The translations under genes were made by a program, and so were the position numbers. The notes under the pieces were generated by a model that saw only the letters and a list, made by a program, of their open reading frames with translations, searched no databases and was not told the origin of the DNA. A stretch of 64,000 bases of DNA. Source: Candidatus Heimdallarchaeota archaeon (lineage in GTDB: Archaea > Asgardarchaeota > Heimdallarchaeia > Heimdallarchaeales > Heimdallarchaeaceae). Positions 17,114-27,064 of the stretch are shown in pieces. Numbering within the stretch: the stretch's first letter is position 1; each line of letters starts with the position of its first letter. The stretch is from positions 27,645 through 91,644 of the forward strand of contig DAOVER010000007.1 in the NCBI GenBank assembly GCA_030668875.1, in the 5' to 3' direction.

Positions 17114-17800
17114 ATGCGAATTGGAATCACCAAATTTCCGGGAACTAATAATGAACAAGATGTTCTCAGAGCATTGAGTATTTTAGATGTTAAGGGTGAA
17201 CTAATTTATCCTTGGGATGATAAGAAACTGGAAAATTTGGATGCTTTAGTTATAGCAGGTGGTTTTTCTTATGGAGACTACCTAAGACCTGGTGGCATAG
17301 CTGCTCAATCTCCAGTAGCGGAAAAACTAATCGATTTTGAAAAAAATGGTAAGTTTATCATAGGTATATGTAACGGTTTCCAAATTTTATGTGAAACAAA
17401 AATTCTTCCGGGCGTGCTGACAACTAATCTATCAACTAAGTTTATCTGTAAGTGGATAAATATCAAAACTGAGAATTCCCAAAGTCCCCTTTTACAAAAT
17501 TTAGAATCAATAATTAAGATTCCAATTGCTCATTATGAAGGTAGATATTATCATGATTCAAATGGAATCAAGAAAATAAATGACGATGATTCTGTAGCTT
17601 TTCGTTATTGTAATGAACATGGTGAGATTACTCAAAAAAGTAATCCTAATGGATCATTGGAAAATATTGCTGGTATCACAAATACCAAAGGTAACGTTTT
17701 GGGTATGATGCCACATCCTGAACGAGCTAGTTTTGATTATTTAGGCTCGGATACTGGAAGACAAATCTTTGCAAATTTAATAGAGGAAATAAAATGCTAA
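17114..17800 (+). CDS. purQ: Phosphoribosylformylglycinamidine synthase, glutaminase subunit
   Basis: Class I glutamine amidotransferase that supplies ammonia to PurL. The nucleophilic cysteine is in IGICNGFQIL and the His/Glu pair in MMPHPERAS near the C-terminus, with the oxyanion segment GGFSYGDYLRPGG. 228 residues is normal for the small archaeal/Gram-positive type of complex. It sits 8 bp after the PurC/S fusion and overlaps purL by 7 bp. Confidence 0.94.
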   Translation: MRIGITKFPGTNNEQDVLRALSILDVKGELIYPWDDKKLENLDALVIAGGFSYGDYLRPGGIAAQSPVAEKLIDFEKNGKFIIGICNGFQILCETKILPGVLTTNLSTKFICKWINIKTENSQSPLLQNLESIIKIPIAHYEGRYYHDSNGIKKINDDDSVAFRYCNEHGEITQKSNPNGSLENIAGITNTKGNVLGMMPHPERASFDYLGSDTGRQIFANLIEEIKC

Positions 17801-19971
17801 CAACAGAAGAATATAGTAAAATTCTTGATGTATTAGAAAGAGAGCCCAATAAGGGAGAAGTAGCTGTTTTTGAAGCTATGTGGTCTGAACACTGCTCTTA
17901 CAAATCTTCCAAGAGATGGTTTCACCTGTTCAACGAAAAAGCCCCATATATCGAGCTTGGGATTGGAGAAGGTGCGGGTTTAATAAATCTTGGAGATGAT
18001 TTACTTGTTGGTTTAGGATTAGAAAGCCATAATCATCCATCTGCAATTTCACCCTATGATGGTGCTGCAACAGGTGTTGGTGGTATTATTAGAGATATAC
18101 TATCTCAGGGATGTAAACCAATCGCTGTTCTAGATGCTATTAGATTTGGCAATATAGAAAAATCTCAACACTCTCAGTATCTTTTGGAGAACGTTGTTAG
18201 AGGTATTTCGTTCTATGGTAATTGTTGTGGAATTCCTACAGTTGGAGGAGAAGTAGAGTTTGCACCACAATTTGAACATAATTGTTTGGTAAATGCAATG
18301 TGTGTTGGAGTGGTTCAGAAAAACAAGGTAGTGAGAAGTATGGCTACAAAGCTAGGATCATTTCTTGTTCTCTATGGAGCAAGAACTGGAAGAGATGGGA
18401 TACATGGTGTTTCTTTTGCTTCCAAAGATTTGAGCGATAAGAGTGATAGGGATCGACCAGCCGTTCAAATTGGGGATCCTTTAATGGAGAAAATACTAAT
18501 TGATGTTACTTTAGAGTTAGTAGAAAAAGAGCTTCTTGAAGGATTGCAAGATCTAGGAGGAGGGGGATTGAGCTGTGCTGTATCTGAAATGGCACACAAA
18601 GGAAATACTGGTGCAATAATCAGGTTGGAAGACGTTCATCTAAGAGAAGATGATATGCTACCTTGGGAAATATTGGTTTCTGAATCTCAAGAAAGAATGT
18701 TAGCTGTAGTTGAACCTGATAAATTAGATGAAGTTGTAAGTATTCTAGACAAACAGGATTTAACCTATGGAGTAATTGGTGAAGTTACAGATAATAGCCA
18801 TTGTATTGCATATTTTAGAGGAGAAAAAATTATTAATTTACCAGTTGAATTAATAGTTGATGGTTTTCCAGAACCTGAAAGGATTGCAGAAAAACCAAGC
18901 TACTTGGATGAAGAAGATTTTCTTATTCCTAAAATTGAAGATATAAAGCACGAAATTCTCAAACTTCTATCCTCTCCAAATATTGGAAGCAAAGCTTGGG
19001 TGTATCAACAGTATGATCAGCATGTTCAAACGCAAACAGTTGTTCCCGCTGGATCTGATTCAGCTGTTTTGAGACTTGATAATGGGAAATACGTTGCTCT
19101 CTCGTTAGATTGTAATTCATTTATGGTTTATCTCGATCCATATAATGGAACCGCAAATAGTGCAACTGAAGCAATGAGAAATTTAATTGCAACTGGAGCG
19201 AAACCATTAGCATTTGTGGATTGCTTGAATTTTGGTAATCCAGAACATCCTGATTCTTATTGGCAATTCGTTGAATCAATAAAGGGTTTAGGGCAATTCT
19301 CGCACGATTTTAATATTCCTGTTGTTGGAGGAAATGTTTCCTTGTATAATGAAAGTTTCATTGAAGATAAGAGAGAAAGAATAAACCCCACACCTACAAT
19401 AGGAATGATTGGTATCATTGAAAATCCAGAAAAATTGATAAAAAACAACTTTCAAGAAAAAGGAACCTTTGTTGTGAGTATCGGAGAGTGCGACGGTAAT
19501 CTTAATGGTTCCGAATTTTTAAGAAATAATTTTGGAATTCTTCAAGGAAAAATATCACAATATGATAAAAAGAACGAAGAATCTTCTCGAAAAGCTATTG
19601 AAAATTTAAATCAAGCAGGATATATTAAGAGTTGTCACGACATCTCAAATGGAGGTCTAATTACAGCTTTAGCAGAAATGACTTTTAAAAATGAAATTGG
19701 TGTGAAATTAGATTTATTAGACAATGACTCCTTTAAAATACTCAAACCAGAAGAATTTCTTTTTGCTGAAACACCTTCAAGATATATTATAGAAATATCA
19801 TCAGAGTACATTGAAGGTGCATCCAAAATGATTGAAGGTAAGGTTTCTTTTAGCATTCTAGGAAAAACTATTACTAAACAAAAAATAGAGATTGAGAATT
19901 TTCTTTCTATGGACATTAAACAGCTGAAAAATGCGTGGAAAAAAACTATTTCACAATATATGGAGAACTAA
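17794..19971 (+). CDS. purL: Phosphoribosylformylglycinamidine synthase, synthetase subunit (small type)
   Basis: ATP-dependent conversion of FGAR to FGAM. At 725 residues it is the small PurL form that needs separate PurQ and PurS, both encoded upstream. The AIR-synthase superfamily pattern occurs twice: [32 protein letters not shown] and [16 protein letters not shown] in the first half, [13 protein letters not shown] and [17 protein letters not shown] in the second. Coupled to purQ by overlap. Confidence 0.95.
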   Translation: MLTTEEYSKILDVLEREPNKGEVAVFEAMWSEHCSYKSSKRWFHLFNEKAPYIELGIGEGAGLINLGDDLLVGLGLESHNHPSAISPYDGAATGVGGIIRDILSQGCKPIAVLDAIRFGNIEKSQHSQYLLENVVRGISFYGNCCGIPTVGGEVEFAPQFEHNCLVNAMCVGVVQKNKVVRSMATKLGSFLVLYGARTGRDGIHGVSFASKDLSDKSDRDRPAVQIGDPLMEKILIDVTLELVEKELLEGLQDLGGGGLSCAVSEMAHKGNTGAIIRLEDVHLREDDMLPWEILVSESQERMLAVVEPDKLDEVVSILDKQDLTYGVIGEVTDNSHCIAYFRGEKIINLPVELIVDGFPEPERIAEKPSYLDEEDFLIPKIEDIKHEILKLLSSPNIGSKAWVYQQYDQHVQTQTVVPAGSDSAVLRLDNGKYVALSLDCNSFMVYLDPYNGTANSATEAMRNLIATGAKPLAFVDCLNFGNPEHPDSYWQFVESIKGLGQFSHDFNIPVVGGNVSLYNESFIEDKRERINPTPTIGMIGIIENPEKLIKNNFQEKGTFVVSIGECDGNLNGSEFLRNNFGILQGKISQYDKKNEESSRKAIENLNQAGYIKSCHDISNGGLITALAEMTFKNEIGVKLDLLDNDSFKILKPEEFLFAETPSRYIIEISSEYIEGASKMIEGKVSFSILGKTITKQKIEIENFLSMDIKQLKNAWKKTISQYMEN

Positions 19972-19973
19972 AG

Positions 19974-20384
19974 ATGATTGATATTATAGCAGGAAGCAAA
20001 AGTGATGAAAAGATTGTACAGAAAGCAGTAACAATCTTAGAAAAGAATGGAACATCATTCAATGTTTATTATATCTCAGCACACAGAGAGCATGATAAAT
20101 TGGTAGAGACAATTAAAGCATCTTCATCAGATGTTTTTATTTGTATAGCTGGTTTAGCAGCAGCGTTACCAGGAGTAGTAGCATCTTTAACTGACAAACC
20201 TGTAATAGGTGTGCCTGTTTCTGCTACCTTAAACGGATTAGATGCGTTACTATCTATGGTCCAAATGCCTAAGGGGGTACCAGTTGCAACCGTAGGAATT
20301 GATAATGGTCAAAATGCTGCTCATTTAGCTATTAGAATTTTACAATTAAAAAGAAAGGAAGGAATAAGTGAAAAGAATGACTGA
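19974..20384 (+). CDS. purE: AIR carboxylase PurE, probably CO2-using (class II)
   Basis: Makes CAIR. It shows [12 protein letters not shown], the SAHREH loop and [20 protein letters not shown]. Where class I enzymes have a GGAAHLPGM loop, this protein has [11 protein letters not shown], lacking that histidine. Together with the absence of purK from an otherwise well-filled cluster, this favours the class II enzyme that carboxylates AIR directly with CO2 (inference). ATG 19974, just after the purL stop, is used; an upstream in-frame ATG at 19935 lies inside purL. 136 residues, slightly shorter than class I PurE. Confidence 0.88.
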   Translation: MIDIIAGSKSDEKIVQKAVTILEKNGTSFNVYYISAHREHDKLVETIKASSSDVFICIAGLAAALPGVVASLTDKPVIGVPVSATLNGLDALLSMVQMPKGVPVATVGIDNGQNAAHLAIRILQLKRKEGISEKND

Positions 20385-21414
20385 TAATAAAAAACCTCCT
20401 TCAACATATGCAGAAGCTGGAATCGATTTGTCAATAGAAGCTCAAATTCTAAAAACAATTAATGATTATGTGAAAAAATCCTTTCAATTTGGTGATGTAG
20501 TTGCAAAGGAAGGTCATTACGCAAATATGATTAAATTAGGCGATATTGGTTTAGCACTCACTTCAGACGGGGTTGGTACTAAATTACTTATTGCTCAAGA
20601 TACTGGGAAACTTGACACAATAGGAATCGACTGTGTAGCAATGAATGTTAATGATTTGCTTTCAATGGGAATTCCTCCAAAAGCATTTGTAGATTATTTA
20701 GCAGTATCTGAATTGAACAAATCTCAAATCGAGCAAATAATTTCTGGAATTTATAAGGGATGTGAATTATCAGGAATTCCCTTGCTAGGTGGAGAGCTAG
20801 CAACAGTACCTGAGTTATTAGTTGATAAGAAAAATGCTTTTGATGTTGCCGGAACCGCTTTGGGAATAGTTTCTCTTGATAGTGTTATTGATGGGTCTAA
20901 AATCAAACTTGGTGACTCTGTTATTGGAATAACAAGCAGTGGATTACATTCAAATGGATATACTATTGTAAGAAAAATTCTTTCAATCAAGTATCTTCTA
21001 AGTGAGAGTTTTCCATGGGGAAGAGAAGTGTATGAAGAGCTCTTAGAACCAACGAGGATTTATGTTAAAGCAATACTAGATCTTATAGAAAGTTGTTCAG
21101 TATCAGGTTTAGCTCATATTACAGGTGGTGGTTTTAAGAAATTATTCAGACTAACCAATTATGGTTTTGAGTTGAATAATTTCCCCAAACTATCGAATAT
21201 ATTTGAGGAAATTCATATTTTGGGTAGAATTTCCTTCCAAGAGATGTTTTCAATTTTCAACATGGGAATTGGCTTTGTTGCTGTTGTTCCAAAAGAAGAG
21301 GAAGAGAAAGCGCTTAAGCTATTAAATAAGCATTTCAAAAGCATCACAATCGGAGAGGTTGTAGAAGATCCAATAGTATCTATTTCTAAGTATGATGTGT
21401 TATTTACAAGGTGA
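20377..21414 (+). CDS. purM: Phosphoribosylformylglycinamidine cyclo-ligase
   Basis: Closes FGAM to AIR using ATP. Family signatures: [10 protein letters not shown] at the start, [52 protein letters not shown] and [10 protein letters not shown]. About 345 residues, full length. The ATG at 20377 overlaps the end of purE; an in-frame GTG lies three codons earlier. Confidence 0.94.
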   Translation: MTDNKKPPSTYAEAGIDLSIEAQILKTINDYVKKSFQFGDVVAKEGHYANMIKLGDIGLALTSDGVGTKLLIAQDTGKLDTIGIDCVAMNVNDLLSMGIPPKAFVDYLAVSELNKSQIEQIISGIYKGCELSGIPLLGGELATVPELLVDKKNAFDVAGTALGIVSLDSVIDGSKIKLGDSVIGITSSGLHSNGYTIVRKILSIKYLLSESFPWGREVYEELLEPTRIYVKAILDLIESCSVSGLAHITGGGFKKLFRLTNYGFELNNFPKLSNIFEEIHILGRISFQEMFSIFNMGIGFVAVVPKEEEEKALKLLNKHFKSITIGEVVEDPIVSISKYDVLFTR

Positions 21415-21418
21415 TATG

Positions 21419-22021
21419 ATGAAAATAGCTGTTCTAATATCTGGAAGAGGTTCTAATCTTCAGGCCATACTTAAAGCTGAAAATGAAAAAAAGTTAGGTA
21501 ATGCTGAAGTTTTCTTGATTATCAGCAGTAATCCTAATGCAGCAGGTTTAGAATTTGCAAAAAACTATAACAAATACGCCGTTGTACTTGATCCAAAGGA
21601 TTATGCTAATAAAACTGAATATGATAAGAAATTGAAATCTATAATGCTTGAAAATGATATTGAATTGATAGTTTTAGCTGGATTTATGAAAGTTTTATCA
21701 CATTCATTTGTTGATTATTTTAAGAACAAAATTATCAATATTCATCCGTCCTTACTCCCAGCTTTTCCAGGTTTAAATATTCATGAAAGGGTATTAGAAT
21801 ATGGAGTGAAATATTCTGGATGCACAGTTCATTTTGTGAATGCAGATGTTGACGGAGGACCTATTATTGCTCAAAGAGTGGTTGAAGTGTTAGATGGGGA
21901 TTCACCTGATTCATTAGCTGCCAGAATATTGATCAAAGAACATATTCTGCTACCAGAAGTGATAAAGAAAATTTCAGAAAATAAGATTATTGTAAATCAA
22001 AGAAGAGTGAAGGTAAATTAA
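21419..22021 (+). CDS. purN: Glycinamide ribonucleotide formyltransferase (folate dependent)
   Basis: Transfers formyl from 10-formyl-tetrahydrofolate to GAR. It has the SGRGSNLQAIL phosphate loop, the catalytic NIHPSLLPAFPG segment, and the aspartate in VDGGPIIAQ. The start follows an AGGTGA site that overlaps the purM stop; ATG 21416 or 21419 are both possible. PurN rather than the formate-dependent PurT implies a folate-type C1 carrier in this cell, whereas the later PurP step uses free formate. Confidence 0.93.
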   Translation: MKIAVLISGRGSNLQAILKAENEKKLGNAEVFLIISSNPNAAGLEFAKNYNKYAVVLDPKDYANKTEYDKKLKSIMLENDIELIVLAGFMKVLSHSFVDYFKNKIINIHPSLLPAFPGLNIHERVLEYGVKYSGCTVHFVNADVDGGPIIAQRVVEVLDGDSPDSLAARILIKEHILLPEVIKKISENKIIVNQRRVKVN

Positions 22022-22022
22022 G

Positions 22023-23420
22023 ATGTGTGGTGTTTTAGGTATAATTGGACCAACAACACTTGGTCAAGGTAAAGTTTTGCTTCAGATGCTAACACATAGA
22101 GGACAAGATGCAAGTGGGGTTGGGTGGATTGAAGAAAAAACAAGCAATATTAAGATTATTAAGAAAGATAGCTATCCAGATTTACTAGATTTGGATGAAA
22201 CTAAAGAAACTTCTCAATTAATTGGATCTACAAGATATCCCACATTTGGAACAAGAACTGACAGTTCTAATATAGAAAAATATGCACAACCCTTTACCTT
22301 CAAAACCAAGTATGGTACATTAGCAATAGTACACAATGGTAATATCACCAATATTCATAACATGATAACTAGAGACTATGAAAGTGATACCGAATTCATC
22401 GTTGAGTTCCTTGGAAGCTTACTAAATAAAACCCAAGGGAATCTGAATGAATCAGTCAAAATGTTTATGGAAAGAGTGGATGGAAGCTATTCAATTATAG
22501 GGACGCTGGATGAAACACTATTTTCTTTCAGGGATCCAAGGGGTATAAGACCTTTAGTGATGGGAAGTAATGAAAATATTACTGTTATTAGTTCAGAAAG
22601 CGTTGTACTTCAAAATATTGGTGTTGAAAATATAAGAGATATAAAACCTGGAGAATTAATTATTTTCAAAAAACAAGATATCCAAAGTTTTCAGATTTTA
22701 GTGAAAGATCATGCACATTGTATGTTTGAGTATGTTTACTTTGCTAATCCATGTTCAATTATTGAAGAGCGACTAGTTTATGATGTGAGGTTGGATTTAG
22801 GCAAGGAACTAGGGTTAAGAATAAAGGAGAATAATCTGGATATTGATTATATTGTTCCTGTTCCTGATACTTCAAGACCCGCTTCCCAGGGGTTATCCGA
22901 AGTATTGAACCTTCCCATACGAGAAGCAATAATCAAGAATAGATATCTTCAACGTACCTTTATTATGAAGAGCAAACAAGAACGAACAAAAATTGCAAAA
23001 AGCAAATATCTCTATACAGCCAAATATATCAAAAATAAAAACATCCTAGTTGTAGATGATTCAATAGTTAGAGGGTTGACAAGTCAAAAAATAGTCAAAG
23101 ATTTAAGAAAACTGGGAGCTAATAAGATATACTTTGCCGTAACTTGTCCTGCAATAAGATTTGCTTGTTATTATGGTATAGATTTTCCAACTGATGAAGA
23201 ATTGATTGCTTCAGGTCACACAGTAGAAAAAATCAAAGAAGTTCTTGATGTAGACGGAGTATTTTATCAGAACATTGATTCATTAAAAACTGCAATCGGT
23301 TTCTCTGATTTATGTACCGCTTGTTTATCTGGAAGTTATCCAACACCTTATGCTCAAGAAATCAGGATTAAATATTTGAACGGGGAATTAAAAGGGAGAA
23401 GTCATTATGAAGAGGTCTAA
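22023..23420 (+). CDS. purF: Amidophosphoribosyltransferase
   Basis: First committed step of purine synthesis. The N-terminal nucleophile is C2 (MCGVLGIIG) with no propeptide visible; LTHRGQDASGVG and HNGNITN complete the glutaminase. The PRTase loop is VVDDSIVRGLTS. Cysteines in HAHCMFEYVYF, RFACYYGID and DLCTACLSG correspond to the four [4Fe-4S] ligands of the Bacillus-type enzyme, so an oxygen-sensitive cluster is likely. 465 residues. It lies 1 bp after purN. Confidence 0.94.
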   Translation: MCGVLGIIGPTTLGQGKVLLQMLTHRGQDASGVGWIEEKTSNIKIIKKDSYPDLLDLDETKETSQLIGSTRYPTFGTRTDSSNIEKYAQPFTFKTKYGTLAIVHNGNITNIHNMITRDYESDTEFIVEFLGSLLNKTQGNLNESVKMFMERVDGSYSIIGTLDETLFSFRDPRGIRPLVMGSNENITVISSESVVLQNIGVENIRDIKPGELIIFKKQDIQSFQILVKDHAHCMFEYVYFANPCSIIEERLVYDVRLDLGKELGLRIKENNLDIDYIVPVPDTSRPASQGLSEVLNLPIREAIIKNRYLQRTFIMKSKQERTKIAKSKYLYTAKYIKNKNILVVDDSIVRGLTSQKIVKDLRKLGANKIYFAVTCPAIRFACYYGIDFPTDEELIASGHTVEKIKEVLDVDGVFYQNIDSLKTAIGFSDLCTACLSGSYPTPYAQEIRIKYLNGELKGRSHYEEV

Positions 23421-23422
23421 AA

Positions 23423-24676
23423 ATGTCTGAAAAAATACTGTTAATAGGTAATGGTGCAAGAGAGCATGCTATTGCGAAAAAGATTGTAGAAAATGAGGGG
23501 ATTTTATATTCCTATATGTCAAGAGAAAATCCTGGTATAGCAGATTTATCCAAGAAATTTAGTGTTGGTAAACTTGAGGACTTCAATAAGCTAAAGAAAT
23601 ATAGAAATGTTGACTATGCAATTGTGGGACCTGAATCACCTCTCTCTGAAGGTATAACTAATTACTTGGAAGATAAACTGAAAATTCCAACTTGTGGTCC
23701 AAGAAAAGAAGTTGCAAAAATAGAGTCAAGTAAGATTTTTGCCAGATATTTACTTGATGCATATGATATACCAGGAAATATACCATATACAATCTGTAGA
23801 ACAATTGATGATTTAGAAGACGCAATTCAAGAATTTGGCTTGGAAATCGTTATTAAACCAGATGGCTTAACTGGGGGAAAAGGTGTAAAGGTCTATGGTG
23901 ATCATTTCAATTGTTTTAAAGAAGCAAGAAATTATGCAAAACAATTACTAGCTCAAGATGCAGAATTTCTCGTTGAAGAGAAAATCAAAGGAAAAGAGTT
24001 TTCATTACAAGTTTTTACAGATGGGAAAACAATAACTCCTATGCCATTGGTTCGAGATTACAAAAGAGCCTATGATGAAGAGAAAGGCCCAAATACTGGA
24101 GGCATGGGATCATATAGTTTACCTTCTCATGATTTACCATTTTTGTCAGAGAAAGATATCAAATCCGCGAATGAAATTCTAGGGAAAACAGTTACTGCAA
24201 TGAAAAAGGAAACCGGTATTGACTATAAAGGAATATTATATGGTCAATTTATGAAAACAAATGGGAAAATTCATGTGATTGAATTTAATGTGAGATTTGG
24301 CGATCCTGAAGCTATAAATGTTCTGAAGCTTCTCAAAACAGATTTCAATTTAATCGCAAACCAAATAATTGATGGAAATCTAGGAAAAACTGAGTTTTCT
24401 AATCAGGCAACGGTCTGTACATACCTTGTTCCAGATGGCTATCCAACAAATCCAAAAGAGAATAGACCTATTGAAGTTGATTCTACCATGAATGCTGATT
24501 TATACTATGCTTCAGTATACAGAGAAAGGAAAGAAATCAAAACAACAAAGAGCAGAGCTATAGCAATAATTGAAACTGGTTCAAATCTAGAAGTAGCAAA
24601 ACAAAAAATTAATGATAATATAACAAAAATAAAGGGAGATCTCTTCTATAGGAACGATATAGGCGTTCTCTTATAG
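23423..24676 (+). CDS. purD: Phosphoribosylamine-glycine ligase
   Basis: ATP-grasp enzyme forming GAR. It shows LIGNGAREHAIAKK at the start, the VGPESPLSEGI strand, IKPDGLTGGKGVKVYG for ATP, and GGMGSYS, YKGILYGQFMKT and EFNVRFGDPEA near the active site. 417 residues. Last gene of the eight-gene purine operon; it converges on pyrI with 21 bp between stops. Confidence 0.95.
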   Translation: MSEKILLIGNGAREHAIAKKIVENEGILYSYMSRENPGIADLSKKFSVGKLEDFNKLKKYRNVDYAIVGPESPLSEGITNYLEDKLKIPTCGPRKEVAKIESSKIFARYLLDAYDIPGNIPYTICRTIDDLEDAIQEFGLEIVIKPDGLTGGKGVKVYGDHFNCFKEARNYAKQLLAQDAEFLVEEKIKGKEFSLQVFTDGKTITPMPLVRDYKRAYDEEKGPNTGGMGSYSLPSHDLPFLSEKDIKSANEILGKTVTAMKKETGIDYKGILYGQFMKTNGKIHVIEFNVRFGDPEAINVLKLLKTDFNLIANQIIDGNLGKTEFSNQATVCTYLVPDGYPTNPKENRPIEVDSTMNADLYYASVYRERKEIKTTKSRAIAIIETGSNLEVAKQKINDNITKIKGDLFYRNDIGVLL

Positions 24677-24697
24677 GTAGCTTTAATGAGTTCTAAA

Positions 24698-25177
24698 TCA
24701 CAGTTTACGATTTAGATATTTCTTATCCAGTAATCGATCACAATATACACATCTTAAAATAAGTGGATCCTTCGAAACAACATCAAACGAAGATACAATC
24801 GGTTCATGAGCATTAGAAACACAGTTTGGATTAACACAGTCAACAAAATCTTCAACATGTTCAGGAATTTTCAGGTATTGTTTCTCTTGAACTTTGTAAT
24901 CTACAATAATGTTTACAGTTGCAGTTGGGGCAATGAAAGAAAGTTTCTGCGTATCTTGAGAAGTAAGAGCTTTTCCTCTTATTTTTACAACATCTTTAAG
25001 TTTCATCTTTCTAGAAGGAACTCTTATAGCTAAAGCTACAGTATAGGGATAGTTGGAATCAATACCGAGAATTTCAAGAATCTTCAAAGCTTTACCTGGG
25101 GGGATTCTATCAATTACTGTACCATCTTTGATTTTTGTAACAATCAACTTATCATTACTTTCACTCATTTTAATCAA
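24698..25177 (-). CDS. pyrI: Aspartate carbamoyltransferase regulatory subunit
   Basis: Binds allosteric nucleotides and docks to PyrB. The nucleotide-binding half includes IDRIPPGKALKILEILG and ATVNIIVDYKV; the zinc half has four cysteines in CVNPNC and CVYC, placed as in the structural zinc site that contacts the catalytic subunit. 159 residues. Overlaps pyrB by 8 bp. Confidence 0.94.
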   Translation of the reverse strand: MIKMSESNDKLIVTKIKDGTVIDRIPPGKALKILEILGIDSNYPYTVALAIRVPSRKMKLKDVVKIRGKALTSQDTQKLSFIAPTATVNIIVDYKVQEKQYLKIPEHVEDFVDCVNPNCVSNAHEPIVSSFDVVSKDPLILRCVYCDRLLDKKYLNRKL

Positions 25178-26087
25178 GTCCCAAATATTTTAAAATTAAG
25201 GCCATTCTTATCCAAACACCATTATGTGCTTGTTCAAAGTATCTAGAATGCTTGGTTTTGTCAATTGCATAATCAATCTCATCCACACGAGGAAGAGGAT
25301 GTAATATGATAAATCGATCCTTAACGTTCTTGATGTCTTCCGTAGATATTTGATAAACCCCTTTGAGCCTTTCATAATCCACAGGATCTGGAAATCGCTC
25401 TTTTTGAATTCTAGTCATATAAAGAACATCAAGATCAGGGATGATATCTTTTAGATTCTCTTCAGTATTAAATTTGAATCCATTTTCCTTTAATCTCAAT
25501 GCTACATTTTTTCTTAATTTAAGAGCTGGAGGAGCTATCAGATGAAGATCTATATTATCATATTTTGCCAAAGCGAATAGAAGTGAAGGAATAGTTCTTC
25601 CATAGAGTAAGTCACCCATTACACCAATACTTAGATTGTCGATTCCTTTAAACTCCTTCTTAATGGAATAAAGGTCAAGTAAAGCCTGAGTTGGGTGTTC
25701 TTGCGAACCTGTTCCTCCAGATATCACTGGAATTGAAGCAAATTTTTTGGCTATCTCTCCTACCCCTTCAATATAGTGTCTAATGACCGCAATATCAGAA
25801 TAATGATTAATCATTCTTAAAGTATCAGCAATACTTTCACCCTTAACAGTGCTACTTACTTTAGCATCGGTAAAACCTAAAATTTGTCCACCTAGTCTTA
25901 GCATGGCACTCTCAAAAGAAAGCCTAGTTCTAGTGCTTGGTTCAAAGAATAATGATGCTAAGATTTTTCCTTTACATTTATCTGCAAATTGGTCAGGGTT
26001 TGCTTCTATTTTGGAAGCAAGAGAAAAAATCTGTTCAACAAAATCTTTGGAAATGGTCCTTGTTGAGAATAAATGTTTTGGTATCAT
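25170..26087 (-). CDS. pyrB: Aspartate carbamoyltransferase catalytic subunit
   Basis: Second step of pyrimidine synthesis. Carbamoyl-phosphate motif FFEPSTRTRLSFESAM, then GGTGSQEHPTQALLDLYS and, near the C-terminus, HPLPRVDEID. 305 residues. First gene of the pyrB-pyrI unit. No carA/carB for carbamoyl phosphate is in the window. Confidence 0.95.
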   Translation of the reverse strand: MIPKHLFSTRTISKDFVEQIFSLASKIEANPDQFADKCKGKILASLFFEPSTRTRLSFESAMLRLGGQILGFTDAKVSSTVKGESIADTLRMINHYSDIAVIRHYIEGVGEIAKKFASIPVISGGTGSQEHPTQALLDLYSIKKEFKGIDNLSIGVMGDLLYGRTIPSLLFALAKYDNIDLHLIAPPALKLRKNVALRLKENGFKFNTEENLKDIIPDLDVLYMTRIQKERFPDPVDYERLKGVYQISTEDIKNVKDRFIILHPLPRVDEIDYAIDKTKHSRYFEQAHNGVWIRMALILKYLGLD

Positions 26088-26246
26088 TTTTATACCTTTT
26101 TTCCAAAAAGAGTAAAAAGTTACTAAGTTATAAAAGATGTGGTGAGCAAGAGAAATTTTGCAAAATAGTGTAAAATAAATCCAACAAGCTGATTTTTCAT
26201 GAAAGCTAAAACAAGGATTAAATATGGAAAGGTGAATCTTTTCTAC

Positions 26247-27062
26247 ATGAGTTCAATTCTTCCCAGTTTCTTAGACAAATATGCGGAAGTTGTTAAGAAA
26301 AAGAATAGTATACTATGCGTTGGTCTAGATCCTGCATTACCAATTCAAAGAATGAGACAAGTAATTCCAAATGATGATAGACTCGAATTTATGAAAAGAA
26401 TAATAGCTGATGTAGCACCTTATGCAAGCGTAATAAAAATGAATAGACAGTACTTAATAGGTCTTACAGCTGCTGAGATACGACAATTAAATGTCCTGAT
26501 ACATCAACAGGGAATGCTTTCAATAGTTGATCACAAACTTGCAGATATCAGTTCTTCAAACTCTTCTGCTATTTTCTGGATAAGAGAGGAAGGTTTTGAT
26601 GCCTTTACTTTTAATCCTTATGGTGGGAATATCGAGGAAGCTACGAGAATGGCCCATGAGAAGAAGCTAGGAATAATTGTAGTAACCTTGATGTCTAATC
26701 CCCAAGCAATAATTCAAAAACTGCTTAATATCTACGAAAGTCCCTTCTTTTTACATGTTGCAGAAATATGTAAAGTTGCTAAATCAGATGGTTGTATGAT
26801 TGGAGCTGGAAGTCATATTAAACTAACAGATATTGCCAAAATTAAACAGTTGATTGGAAATAATGCAATTGCTCTGGTTCCAATAATGGGACAATATAAA
26901 GAAAATGCAAAACATACAATATTGCATTTTGGAGATAAAACAATGATTAGTGTTGGTGGAGCAATTTTATACTCGGATAATCCACCAGAAAAAGCAAGAC
27001 AATACCAAGAACAGTTTAACGCTTATAGAGATAAATTGAGTCAGAAGAGTTTAGATATTTAG
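26247..27062 (+). CDS. Orotidine-5'-phosphate-decarboxylase-like paralogue with altered phosphate site
   Basis: Close relative of the pyrF at 9759; long identical blocks include KKKNSIL, DAFTFNPY and LMSNPQAI. The DHKLAD catalytic set and the lysine of SVIKMNRQY are kept. The phosphate-gripper elements are not: APGVGAQGG of the canonical copy is replaced by VPIMGQYKENA, and the arginine of SRGVIYS by glycine in GGAILYS. It may act on a different ligand, bind a non-phosphorylated analogue, or be regulatory; OMP decarboxylation looks doubtful. ATG 26247 follows a GGTGA at 26231 by 11 bp and gives an N-terminus equal to that of pyrF; an ATG at 26199 is in frame. Divergent from pyrB. Confidence 0.82.
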   Translation: MSSILPSFLDKYAEVVKKKNSILCVGLDPALPIQRMRQVIPNDDRLEFMKRIIADVAPYASVIKMNRQYLIGLTAAEIRQLNVLIHQQGMLSIVDHKLADISSSNSSAIFWIREEGFDAFTFNPYGGNIEEATRMAHEKKLGIIVVTLMSNPQAIIQKLLNIYESPFFLHVAEICKVAKSDGCMIGAGSHIKLTDIAKIKQLIGNNAIALVPIMGQYKENAKHTILHFGDKTMISVGGAILYSDNPPEKARQYQEQFNAYRDKLSQKSLDI

Positions 27063-27064
27063 AT

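Noticed and set aside
26247..27062. Treating the second OMPDC as an ordinary pyrF
   Set aside because: The phosphate loop and arginine are replaced, so only a family-level call is justified.
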